Assembly (NCBI RefSeq): GCF_000447205.1
Contig: NZ_AUWY01000042.1
Span: 1 to 49,950 of the forward strand
Reading direction: 5' to 3'
From: Sphingobium ummariense RL-3
Lineage (GTDB): Bacteria > Pseudomonadota > Alphaproteobacteria > Sphingomonadales > Sphingomonadaceae
DNA: 49,950 nt
This document shows positions 17,542-26,082 of the stretch, piece by piece; the stretch's first letter is position 1, and each line of letters starts with the position of its first letter. Below the pieces are notes generated by a model. That model did not search any database, was not told where the DNA came from, and worked only from the letters and a program-made list of their open reading frames with translations. The position numbers were made by a program, and so were the translations under genes.

Positions 17542-20336
17542 CCACCCTGGCCGCGTGCCGAAGCGAAGTTGGGGAAGAACAGCTTGCGGAAGCTGATCGA
17601 CACGGTCCGGCCCAGCGGATCGAGATAGCCCGGCTGGTAGCGCAGCGGCGTCATGCCGGTCGCGTCGCGTACCTCCCGCCGCTGGTTGAAGATGTTGTCG
17701 ATGCCGATCGACACCCGCGCGCCGCGCAGGAAGGGCACGTCCTTCACCAGGCGCGGCATCTGCCCCAGATTGGCGAAGAGGCGCAGGTTCGCCGTGGCGA
17801 GGCTGCCGAAGTCGAGCCGGGAGGCTCCGCCCAGCGCGCCATCGACATGGGTGCCGCTCTCCCAATCCACGCTAAGCCGTGCGCCGATGCCGTTGTTGAC
17901 ATAGCCGACCCGCGCCTCGACCTCGTGCCGCGGCTGGCCGCCCGAGGAGCCGGTCGCGTCCCCGTCCAGCAGGTTGAGCACCGGCACGCCAGGCGCGATC
18001 TGGATGGTCTCCGCCAGATGCCATGTGTGGTAGAGGCTGAAGGTCAGGCGCCCGCTGTTGCCGCCGCCTCCGCCGCCGAAGCCGCCCGGCCTTCCCCCGC
18101 CGCCACCGAAACCACCCGGGCCGCGCGGCCGATCGCCGCCCGGTCCGCCGGGGCGGTCTCCGCCGCCTTGGCCGGGGCCCCCACCTTGCGGCCGGTTGCG
18201 CTGGAACGCCTGGCGGATCTCGTCCAGTTCCTTGGGGCGGTCCTCCGGCTTGGAGCCCGCGGCGCGCCAGGCCTCGATCACCTTCTGGATATGCGATTTG
18301 ATCTGGAATGACAGGTCGAAGCCCCAGCGCAGCCGCTCGCTCTGCGACCGCAGGAAATTGAGCGGCCGCGCATCGATCTGCAGCAGGTTGCCGTCCGCAT
18401 CGCGCAGGAAGCGCTGCGGGAAGGCCGCCTCGATCGCCGGCGTGGGCGTCGGGAAGGCGGCAATGGGGTTGCTGGTGCGGCTGTTGAGATAGGTGGCAGT
18501 CAGCGTCAGGTTGGGCTTCGAGAAGGGTTGCACCCGCGCGCTCAGGCGGAACTGGTCGCGCACGCTTTCGCGCAGCGACGCGTTGCCCCCCGACAGTTGG
18601 TTCACGAACACCGTCTGCCCGGTCGCATAGTCGAAGACCGAGACGTTGGGGGTGGAAATCAGCGGATCGGTGATCTGCGTGCCGGTCGGCGCCGCACGAT
18701 CCTGGTTGGCGGACATCAGGATCTGGACGGCGCTCACGGGCTTCCAGCGCAGGCCATAGCCCAGCGTGGAAAGCGTGCCGAAGTCGGAATAATGCTGCGC
18801 GGCCGCGTTCACATTGGCGCTGATGTCGCCGACGGCGCCTAGCACGCCTTTCGACCGGCTGGTGATGGGCACGTCCACGCTGACCTGGCCGCTGCCGATC
18901 TCGCGGCTGTAGTCGTTGCTGCTTTCGACACCGGAGCGCAGCGACCAGCCTTCGAAGCCGTTGGCCGATGCGCCCAGGCGGATGGAGGTCGTCACCTTGC
19001 CCGCCGGCAGCGTGAAGAGTGATCCGCTGATCAGCAGGTCGCCCTGCACCGCCTGCGACCGGGCGCTAGCGCGGTCGGTGATGTGGGTGGACAGCAGGTC
19101 GCCCGAAAAGCTGCCGAAGGGATTGACGCCGGGGTCGCCCGCATCGATCGCCGCCTGGATCGCGCCCGTGTCCACGCCCCGGTCGGTGCGGGTGCGCGTG
19201 TCGGAAATGTCGCCATTGCCGGTGAAGGACCATTGCCAGCCGCCGCCGATCTGGCCGTTCAGCGTCACGCCGATATGGCCGGTGGTGCCGCGGATGCTCT
19301 GTCCCAGCGCGCCCGCCTGCGCGAGATAGCGATAGAGCCGCACATCGTCGGAGAAGGGCGAGAAGGGGCCGTCGGCCGGCAGCCCGATCAGCGCCTGCGA
19401 CAGGCCCTGCAGCGAATCATTGTCGGACAGCTCCAGCCGTCCGTTGACCGTCGCCGACACGCCGCCCAGCGCGCGGGCCAGCGTCGCATTGGCGGAAAAA
19501 TTCTCGGTCGCGGGGCTGAGCGTGCGAAAGCGGGTGACGTCGCTCACCTGCTGCGCATTGGCGCCCGCGACGAAATCGCCCAGCGTCGGGGCGCCGCTCG
19601 CCGCGCTGCCGGGAACGGCGGCGACGGTCACGGTTCCACCCGCCAGCGCCGACAGCGCCGGATCGATCTCGCCGCCCGGCGTCGTCGCCGTCACATTCCC
19701 GTCCAGCGCATAGGGCCGGCCGGGCGCATTGGACACGATCCCGCGTTCCGATTCCAGCAATTGCGCGGCTCGGCTATATTTGAGGTTCAGGGTGAAGCGG
19801 TTGTCGCCGCGGATGCGCAGCAGGCCGCCTTCCGCCGATCCGTTCTCGCGCCCGCCCTGCGTCGTGGTGCCGCCGCGCAGCTCGACCGTCTCCGCGCGGA
19901 AGCGCTGGCGCAGCACGATGTTCATCACCTTCTGCGTCGGCGCATAGCCATAGGTGAGCGCGACCTCCTCCGGCAGGATGTCGACGCGCGCGACCGCTTC
20001 GGTCGGGATGTCCTGTATCTCGGAAAAGCTGGAGATGCGCTTGCCGTTGAGCAGGATCACCGGCTGGCCGTTGGTCTGGGGCGAAAGTTCTGCCACCATC
20101 TCCGCGATCGAGGTGACGCCCAGCGCGCGGACATCGGCTGGGGACAGTTGCTGTTCCGGCGCGACATTGCCGATGACGGCGCCGCGCGGCGGCTGGCCCT
20201 GGACCACGATCTCCTCGACATCGTCCATCTGCGCGGCCGGGCCGGGGGCTTCCGGCTCCCTTTCCTGCGCCATCACGGCACCGGGCGCCGCGCTCGCCAT
20301 CAGGGACATCGACAGGATTGAAACGTACCGGCGCAC
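17538..20336 (-). CDS. TonB-dependent outer-membrane receptor with Gly-rich insert
   Basis: 932 residues from the GTG start, which has AAGGGGG six bases upstream; an in-frame ATG 18 codons earlier lacks this. Signal peptide (SMSLMASAAPGAVMA), TonB-box-like EEIVVQGQ, plug domain with DVRALGVTSIAEMVAELSPQ and ILLNGKRISSFSEIQDIPTE, then a long barrel. Residues ~730-775 are a Gly/Arg/Pro-rich stretch (GGGGGRPGGFGGGGGG). The usual strong C-terminal Phe is less clear: the chain ends KLFFPNFASARGQGG. Such receptors import large or scarce ligands with TonB energy. It is divergent from the M28 peptidase gene, suggesting peptide or protein-derived ligands, but this is inference. Confidence 0.85.
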   Translation of the reverse strand: MRRYVSILSMSLMASAAPGAVMAQEREPEAPGPAAQMDDVEEIVVQGQPPRGAVIGNVAPEQQLSPADVRALGVTSIAEMVAELSPQTNGQPVILLNGKRISSFSEIQDIPTEAVARVDILPEEVALTYGYAPTQKVMNIVLRQRFRAETVELRGGTTTQGGRENGSAEGGLLRIRGDNRFTLNLKYSRAAQLLESERGIVSNAPGRPYALDGNVTATTPGGEIDPALSALAGGTVTVAAVPGSAASGAPTLGDFVAGANAQQVSDVTRFRTLSPATENFSANATLARALGGVSATVNGRLELSDNDSLQGLSQALIGLPADGPFSPFSDDVRLYRYLAQAGALGQSIRGTTGHIGVTLNGQIGGGWQWSFTGNGDISDTRTRTDRGVDTGAIQAAIDAGDPGVNPFGSFSGDLLSTHITDRASARSQAVQGDLLISGSLFTLPAGKVTTSIRLGASANGFEGWSLRSGVESSNDYSREIGSGQVSVDVPITSRSKGVLGAVGDISANVNAAAQHYSDFGTLSTLGYGLRWKPVSAVQILMSANQDRAAPTGTQITDPLISTPNVSVFDYATGQTVFVNQLSGGNASLRESVRDQFRLSARVQPFSKPNLTLTATYLNSRTSNPIAAFPTPTPAIEAAFPQRFLRDADGNLLQIDARPLNFLRSQSERLRWGFDLSFQIKSHIQKVIEAWRAAGSKPEDRPKELDEIRQAFQRNRPQGGGPGQGGGDRPGGPGGDRPRGPGGFGGGGGRPGGFGGGGGGNSGRLTFSLYHTWHLAETIQIAPGVPVLNLLDGDATGSSGGQPRHEVEARVGYVNNGIGARLSVDWESGTHVDGALGGASRLDFGSLATANLRLFANLGQMPRLVKDVPFLRGARVSIGIDNIFNQRREVRDATGMTPLRYQPGYLDPLGRTVSISFRKLFFPNFASARGQGG

Positions 20337-20521
20337 AGGGCCCCCTTGAATTGCTGTAACGCCTCTCCTGCTAAAGGCGGATTGTCGCAACAGTCTCGCA
20401 CGACCAGTGATCTTTTGTCGTAAAGTGTAACATCGGCGGCCGCGCCTCTCTGGTTCCCGCGCGCGAAGCCGCCTAAGCAGGACGGATCGACATCCCGTCG
20501 GCCACCAGGGGGGACCTCTTC

Positions 20522-22126
20522 ATGCGCCACGCCATCGCGCTCCTGCCTTTGCTCGTCCTAGCCGCGCCCGCCGCCGCGCAACAGGCGGACGACCTCAACC
20601 GCATCATCGACGAAGGGCTGAACCACAGCCAGGTGATGCAGACCGCCCAGCATCTGACCGACGATATCGGCGGGCGCATGACCAACTCGCCCCAGATGCG
20701 CCAGGCGGAAGCCTGGACGGCGGAGCAGTTCCGCGCCTGGGGCCTGTCCAATGTCCACAAGCAGGGCTTTCGCTTCGGCCGTGGCTGGTGGATCGCGTCC
20801 GCCTACGCGCGGATGACGGCGCCGCGCCCGCTGATGCTGACCTCCATCCCCGTCGCCTGGACGCCGCCGACCAGTGGTACGATCAGCGCGCCGATCGTCG
20901 TCGCGCCGATGAAGAAGGAACGCGACTTCGCTGCCTGGCGCGGCAAGCTGGCGGGCAAGATCGTGCTCGTGTCGATGCCCGGCGAGGGCAGCGAGCCCGG
21001 CGAGCCTGCGTTCAAGCGGCTGAAGGGTGAGGATATCGAGAAGCTGGACACCTACCGCCAGCCGAAATTCGATCCCGACGGGCTGGAGAAGCTGCTGCGC
21101 GAGATCGCCTTTACCCGCAAGCTCGACGCCTTCCTGAAGGCGGAAGGCGCGGTCGCCTGGGCGCGCATCTCCCATCGCGACGGCAAGCTGCTGCATGGCG
21201 AAGGCTATGATTTCCAGGTCGGCGGCACGCCCGCCCTGCCAGGGATCGAGATAGCGGCGGAGGATTATCGCCGCCTCGCCCGGCTCGCCAAGACCGGCCC
21301 GGCTCCGGTATTGGAGATCAACAGCGACGTCCGCTTCGACGACAGCGACGTCAACGCCTACAATATCATCGCGGAAATCCCCGGCTCCGATCCCAAGGCG
21401 GGCTATGTCATGGCCGGCGCCCATCTCGACAGCTGGGTGGCGGGCGACGGCGCGGCCGACAATGGCGCGGGTAGCGCGATGATCATGGAGGCCGCGCGCA
21501 TCCTCGCGAAGCTGGGCGTCAAGCCGAAGCGCACCATCCGCTTCGCGCTGTGGGCCGGGGAGGAGCAGGGCCTGTTCGGCTCCATGGCCTATGTCGACCA
21601 GTATCTCGCCACCCGCGCGCCCGGCCCGGCGGAGGAGGAGGGGAGCGAGGCGATGTATTTCCGCTACAAGTACCGTTTCCCGATCACGCCGAAGCCCGGC
21701 TATGGCGACCTCAAGGCCTATTTCAACATCGACAACGGATCGGGCAAGCTGCGCGGCGTCCATGCGGAGGGCAATGTAGCGGCCGTACCTTTGCTGCGTG
21801 AATGGCTCGGTCCTTTCGCCGGCATGGGTGCGACCAGCGTGGTCTCTTCACCGACGGGGGGCACCGACCATGTGTTCATGCAGGCCGTCGGCGTGCCGGG
21901 CTACCAGTTCGTGCAGGACCCGCTCGATTATAGCAGCCGCATCCACCACAGCGGCATGGACACCTTCGACCATCTGAAGGCAGAGGACATGCGGCAGGGG
22001 TCGGTGGTGCTGGCGGGCATGTTGCTGCAGGCGGCGAACAGCGCCAAGACGCTGCCGCGCATGCCGCTGCCGACCCAGGGCACGCCGACCGATCCGTTCA
22101 AATATGACGATCCGGCCGACGATTGA
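20522..22126 (+). CDS. Secreted M28-family zinc aminopeptidase-like protein
   Basis: 534 residues with a signal peptide (ALLPLLVLAAPAAAQQ). A PA-type lid segment (about 120-250) is followed by the M28 catalytic core: GAHLDSWVAGDGAADNGAG (His and Asp zinc ligands), WAGEEQGLFGSMAYV (catalytic Glu pair), FNIDNGSG and the last ligand in IHHSGMDTFDHL. Exported metallopeptidases of this kind take amino acids from peptide ends. Divergent from a TonB-dependent receptor across a 185-base gap that probably holds both promoters. Confidence 0.9.
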   Translation: MRHAIALLPLLVLAAPAAAQQADDLNRIIDEGLNHSQVMQTAQHLTDDIGGRMTNSPQMRQAEAWTAEQFRAWGLSNVHKQGFRFGRGWWIASAYARMTAPRPLMLTSIPVAWTPPTSGTISAPIVVAPMKKERDFAAWRGKLAGKIVLVSMPGEGSEPGEPAFKRLKGEDIEKLDTYRQPKFDPDGLEKLLREIAFTRKLDAFLKAEGAVAWARISHRDGKLLHGEGYDFQVGGTPALPGIEIAAEDYRRLARLAKTGPAPVLEINSDVRFDDSDVNAYNIIAEIPGSDPKAGYVMAGAHLDSWVAGDGAADNGAGSAMIMEAARILAKLGVKPKRTIRFALWAGEEQGLFGSMAYVDQYLATRAPGPAEEEGSEAMYFRYKYRFPITPKPGYGDLKAYFNIDNGSGKLRGVHAEGNVAAVPLLREWLGPFAGMGATSVVSSPTGGTDHVFMQAVGVPGYQFVQDPLDYSSRIHHSGMDTFDHLKAEDMRQGSVVLAGMLLQAANSAKTLPRMPLPTQGTPTDPFKYDDPADD

Positions 22127-22135
22127 CGCCGCAGG

Positions 22136-22840
22136 TCAGGCGGCATCGTGGAAGATGATGCCCAGCATGTGGCGAACGCCCGACAGCAGCCGGCTGACGC
22201 CGTGCCGCATCTGCACCCGGTGCGCGCCGCGCGCGCCGGGCACGGGCCGCTCGCGTACCGGGAAGATCACGGCGTCGCCATGGCGCAGCGGCACGACCTC
22301 CGGCCGGGACTGCATGCGCGGCCGTTGCTCGGTGAGGAGGAAGGCGCCGCCGGTGAAGTCGCTATCCGGCTCCGAGAGCAGGACCGCCGCCTGGATCGGG
22401 AAGATCTGCGGCCCGTAGACGTCCTGATGCAGCGCGTTCCAGTCGCCAGCCTCGTAGCGCAGCAGCAGCGGGGTCGGCTTATCCTGCCCGGCCAAGGCGC
22501 AGCGGGCGAGGAAGTCGGCATGGCGCGCCGGATAGATATCGCCTGAACCCAGCATCGCCGCCCAGCGGTTCGCGACCTCCGCCAGCGCCGGATAAAGCGC
22601 GTCCCGCAGTGCCGCCACCGGCTCCGGCAGCGGATAGGCGAAATAGCGGTAGCATCCGCTGCCATAGCCGTGCCGCTGCATCACCACTTCCTTGCGGAAG
22701 GCGGCGGGATCGTCCCACAGCGCGACGATGGCGGCGCACTGGGCGGGGGTGAGCAAAGCGGGCAGGCGCGCCGCGCCGTGGCGATCGAGATCGGAAAGGT
22801 CCATGCCGTCGAGCATGGGCGGGATGGGCGCGCCTGTCAT
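22136..22840 (-). CDS. 2OG-Fe(II) oxygenase
   Basis: 234 residues. The iron-binding HxD is in NALHQDVYGPQIFP, the distal His in GAHRVQMRHGVSR, and the 2-oxoglutarate Arg in the RLLSGVRHMLGIIFHDA stretch. This matches prolyl-4-hydroxylase-like enzymes that hydroxylate proteins or small molecules using O2 and 2-oxoglutarate. The ATG at 22840 is chosen, with AAGGCG upstream; a TTG six codons earlier is the longer alternative. It lies 31 bases after the NfeD gene on the same strand. Confidence 0.85.
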   Translation of the reverse strand: MTGAPIPPMLDGMDLSDLDRHGAARLPALLTPAQCAAIVALWDDPAAFRKEVVMQRHGYGSGCYRYFAYPLPEPVAALRDALYPALAEVANRWAAMLGSGDIYPARHADFLARCALAGQDKPTPLLLRYEAGDWNALHQDVYGPQIFPIQAAVLLSEPDSDFTGGAFLLTEQRPRMQSRPEVVPLRHGDAVIFPVRERPVPGARGAHRVQMRHGVSRLLSGVRHMLGIIFHDAA

Positions 22841-22871
22841 CCCGCGCCTTGCGGTCAAAAGCGGCCCTGGT

Positions 22872-23318
22872 TCAGGCCGCCTCCACCAGCAGCACCGAGG
22901 CCTGCGCCCCCACGACCCGCACCCGTCCGCCGACCGGCGTATCGGGGCCGCGGCACGACCATACGCCGTCGCCGACCTTTACCCGGCCGCGCCCGTCCTC
23001 GATCGCCTCGACCACGGGGACGACCTCTCCCACCAGCCGCGCCGCCCGGTCGTTGAGCAGAGGGTCGGCCGAATCTACGGGATGGGCGACATACCAGCGC
23101 CGTCCGCCCCACACCGCCGCGACGCACAGAGCGGCGAACAGCAGGAACTGCACCGGCACGCCGATCGGCAGGGCCAGCGCCGCCAGTCCGGTGATCGCTG
23201 CGGCGATGGCGATCCAGATCAGGAACACGCCCGGCAACAGGACCTCGCCGATGCCGAGCAGCGCGGCGAAGACCAGCCACCACCAATGGTCCTCCATCAT
23301 CGCGAGCAGATCGGTCAT
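22872..23318 (-). CDS. NfeD-like membrane protein (short form)
   Basis: 148 residues: two hydrophobic helices (LAMMEDHWWWLVFAALLGIG and GVFLIWIAIAAAITGLAALA) and a C-terminal OB-like domain (GRGRVKVGDGVWSCRGPDTP, then GGRVRVVGAQASVLLVE). This is the short NfeD form without the N-terminal ClpP-like protease. NfeD proteins pair with SPFH proteins; here the gene overlaps the SPFH gene stop by four bases (ATGA), so they are translationally coupled. Confidence 0.9.
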   Translation of the reverse strand: MTDLLAMMEDHWWWLVFAALLGIGEVLLPGVFLIWIAIAAAITGLAALALPIGVPVQFLLFAALCVAAVWGGRRWYVAHPVDSADPLLNDRAARLVGEVVPVVEAIEDGRGRVKVGDGVWSCRGPDTPVGGRVRVVGAQASVLLVEAA

Positions 23319-24295
23319 GCCGGGCCTCGATCGAACGGGCCGCGCCGGGGCGGCGGAGCGGGCGGCGAGGCGGGCGTGGCCGGATCATCCCCGCCCAGCG
23401 CCTCCTTCGCCAGCTGGCCGATCCCGCCCAGCGTCCCGATCAGCTGTGTCGCCTCGACCGGGAACAGGATCGTCTTGGCATTGGGGGATGTGGCGAACTG
23501 GCTCACCGCCTCGACATATTTCTGCGCGATGAAATAGTTGATCGCCTGCGCATTGCCGTTCGCGATCGCGTCCGACACCATCTGCGTCGCCTTGGCCTCC
23601 GCCTCGGCCTCGCGCTCGCGCGCTTCGGCATCGCGGAACGCCGCCTCGCGCCGCCCTTCGGCCTCCAGGATCTGGCTCTGCTTCTGCCCTTCGGCCTTCA
23701 GGATCTCCGATGCGCGCAGGCCTTCGGATTCGAGGATCAGGGCGCGCTTCTCGCGCTCCGCCTTCATCTGCCGGCCCATCGCGTTGACGATGTCGGCGGG
23801 CGGGCGGATGTCCTTCAGCTCGACGCGGGTGATCTTGATCCCCCAGGCGTTGGTCGCATGGTCGACGACGGACAGCAGCCGGGCGTTGATCTCGTCGCGC
23901 TTGGACAGAGTCTCGTCCAGGTCCATGGAGCCCATCACCGTGCGCAGGTTGGTGGTCGCGAGCTGCATGATCGCGACATAGAGCTCGCTCACCTCATAGG
24001 CCGCCTTGGCCGCGTCCAGCACCTGGAAGAAGACCACGCCGTCGACCGACACCATGGCATTGTCCTTGGTGATGATCTCCTGCCCCGGAATGTCGACCAC
24101 CTGCTCCATCATGTTGATGCGGCGGCCGACCGCGTAGAAGAAGGCGGGATAGAAGTTCAGGCCCGGCTTCGCGACCTCGGTGAACCGTCCGAAGCGCTCG
24201 ATCGTATATTGATAGCCCTGCCGCACGACCTTGACGCTGGCCGCCAGGTAGAACAGCACCAGCAGCGTGACCGTGAGCGCGAATGTCGTGAGCAT
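23315..24295 (-). CDS. SPFH/band-7 (stomatin-like) protein
   Basis: 326 residues. An N-terminal membrane helix (FALTVTLLVLFYLAASVKVV) is followed by the band-7 domain (VRQGYQYTIERFGRFTEVAKPGLNFY, then VEGVVFFQV-like strand and VMGSMDLDETLSKRDEINA), then a long Ala/Glu/Arg coiled coil (about 185-240). Bacterial relatives (QmcA, YbbK) scaffold membrane microdomains or act with proteases. The downstream NfeD is its usual partner. Confidence 0.92.
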   Translation of the reverse strand: MLTTFALTVTLLVLFYLAASVKVVRQGYQYTIERFGRFTEVAKPGLNFYPAFFYAVGRRINMMEQVVDIPGQEIITKDNAMVSVDGVVFFQVLDAAKAAYEVSELYVAIMQLATTNLRTVMGSMDLDETLSKRDEINARLLSVVDHATNAWGIKITRVELKDIRPPADIVNAMGRQMKAEREKRALILESEGLRASEILKAEGQKQSQILEAEGRREAAFRDAEAREREAEAEAKATQMVSDAIANGNAQAINYFIAQKYVEAVSQFATSPNAKTILFPVEATQLIGTLGGIGQLAKEALGGDDPATPASPPAPPPRRGPFDRGPA

Positions 24296-24381
24296 GAGAG
24301 GCCCTCCCCGAAAGCGGCTTCCACTATGCCCGGGATTCGGTAACGGGGAAAGGCAAACCGGAACGAAGGAGAGACCCGTCC

Positions 24382-25200
24382 ATGCTGCTGCGCCACGCCC
24401 GCTCGCTGCTGTTCCTGCCCGCCTCCAACCCGCGCGCCATCGCCAAGGCGCGCGACCTGCCCTGCGACATGGTGATCCTGGACCTGGAGGATTCGGTCCC
24501 CGACGACCGCAAGGAGGAGGCGCGCGCTGCCGCGATCGACGCGGTGGCCGAAGGGTTCGGCGGCCGGCTGACCGGGGTACGCATCAATGTGGAGGGTACG
24601 CCCTGGCACGGGGCGGAGATGGTGGCGCTGAAGCACAGCGCCGCCGACTATGTCGTGCTGCCCAAGGTGGAGACGGCGCGGCAGGTGAAGGACGTGTTCA
24701 GCGTCAGCCAGAAACCGGTGATTGCCATGATCGAGAGCCCCAGGGGCGTGCTCGCGGCGCCCGCCATCGCTGCGGGCGAGGGCACGGCGGCGCTGTTCAT
24801 GGGCAATAACGACCTGCGTCGCGACCTCGCCATCCCGTCTGCGGCCGGACGGGAGGGGCTGTCCTACGCCATGCAGGCGGTGATCCTGGCCGCCCGCGCC
24901 GCGAACATCGCCGTGTTCGACGGCGTCTATAACCGGCTGGACGACGAGGCGGGGCTGGAGGCCGAATGCGCCGCCGGCCATGCGCTGGGCTTCGACGGCA
25001 AGACGCTGATCCATCCGAGCCAGGTGCCGGTCGCCAACCAGGTCTTCGGCCCCGACCCGCAGGCGGTGGCGGACGCCCGCCGCCTGATCGAGGCCGCGAC
25101 CGGCGGCGCCGAGCGCTTCGAGGGGCGGATGATCGAGACCATGCATGTCGAACAGGCGCGGGCGCTCGTCGCCCGGGCGGAGGCCGTGGAAGGACGCTGA
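24382..25200 (+). CDS. CitE-like CoA ester lyase (HpcH/HpaI aldolase superfamily)
   Basis: 272 residues forming a TIM barrel. RSLLFLPASNPRAIAKA at the N-terminus, the acidic metal motif VILDLEDSVPDDRKEEAR, PKVETARQVKDV, MIESPRGVL and LFMGNNDLRRDL, and KTLIHPSQVPVANQVFGP near the end match the CitE/beta-methylmalyl-CoA lyase branch. Such enzymes cleave or form malyl-CoA, citramalyl-CoA or related esters. The specific substrate is not clear. AAGGAGAG lies 9 bases upstream of the ATG. It is divergent from the SPFH operon. Confidence 0.85.
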   Translation: MLLRHARSLLFLPASNPRAIAKARDLPCDMVILDLEDSVPDDRKEEARAAAIDAVAEGFGGRLTGVRINVEGTPWHGAEMVALKHSAADYVVLPKVETARQVKDVFSVSQKPVIAMIESPRGVLAAPAIAAGEGTAALFMGNNDLRRDLAIPSAAGREGLSYAMQAVILAARAANIAVFDGVYNRLDDEAGLEAECAAGHALGFDGKTLIHPSQVPVANQVFGPDPQAVADARRLIEAATGGAERFEGRMIETMHVEQARALVARAEAVEGR

Positions 25201-25228
25201 AGCGCTGGAGCAGCGCCGAAAAGCAGGG

Positions 25229-25984
25229 CTAGCCCGCGCCGGGCTCCGTCAGCGCCATGTCCAGGTCGCCCAGCGCCAGCCGCAGCAACTCCTTCATGGC
25301 GTTGCAGGCCGCGGCGGTGTCGCGCGCGGCGATGGCGCGCAGGACGGCATAATGGTCTGGCAGCGGGTCGCGCGGCATCAGCTTCTTGCGATGCTTGAAG
25401 GTCGTGGTCCAGCTTACCGCCGCGCCGACGGAGCTCGCCAGCGCCGCCAGCCCTTCATTGTGGGTGGCGGCCAGCATGGCGTGGTGGAAACGCTGGTCCG
25501 CCGCGCGGCCCTCGGGCGTGGACAGGCCGTACCGGCCCATTTCGGCGAGGGCCTGTTCCATCACCGCCAGCTGTTCCTCGGTGCGCCGCCGGGCGGCGAA
25601 CTCGGCCGCTGCCGGCTCGATGACGCCGCGCAGTTCGAACAGGTCGCGGATGAAGGCGGGATCGGGTTCGCCCACGAACATCCACCCCAGAACTTCGGGG
25701 TCCAGCAGGTTCCAGCGGTTGCGCGGCAGCACGCGGGTGCCGGCCTTGGGACGGCTTTCCAGCAGCCCCTTCGCGATCAGGATGCGCACCGCCTCGCGAT
25801 AGGCGGTGCGGGACACGCCGAGGCGGTCGGCCGCCTCGATCTCGCCCTCGAACAATTCGCCGGGCTTGTGGACGCCCATCAGGATGGCGACGCCCAGGTC
25901 GCGGGCGATGGCCTGGTGGATGCGGAGCGCGCCCTCCTCCGATCCGAACTTGCGTTCCGGTCCGTCCTTGCGCGCGTTACCCAC
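25229..25984 (-). CDS. GntR-family regulator, FadR subfamily
   Basis: 251 residues. N-terminal winged helix with EIEAADRLGVSRTAYREAVRILIAKGLLESRPKAGTRVL, and a C-terminal FCD domain with FELRGVIEPAAAEFAARRRT and RFHHAMLAATHN, which binds carboxylic acids. GTG start, with GGGGAG six bases upstream. Its position beside the aldehyde dehydrogenase and sugar-acid dehydratase genes suggests that it controls them in response to a sugar acid. FCD proteins commonly sense such ligands. It lies downstream of those genes on the same strand, so it may also be cotranscribed. Confidence 0.88.
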   Translation of the reverse strand: MGNARKDGPERKFGSEEGALRIHQAIARDLGVAILMGVHKPGELFEGEIEAADRLGVSRTAYREAVRILIAKGLLESRPKAGTRVLPRNRWNLLDPEVLGWMFVGEPDPAFIRDLFELRGVIEPAAAEFAARRRTEEQLAVMEQALAEMGRYGLSTPEGRAADQRFHHAMLAATHNEGLAALASSVGAAVSWTTTFKHRKKLMPRDPLPDHYAVLRAIAARDTAAACNAMKELLRLALGDLDMALTEPGAG

Positions 25985-26082
25985 TCTTGTCTCCCCGCTG
26001 CCGTCAGTCCTTCTGCATCATCCTAGGCGCAAGCCGGCGGCGAGGAAAGCCATGCTCCCCGCCGCCGGCGTCGCTGTCAGGT

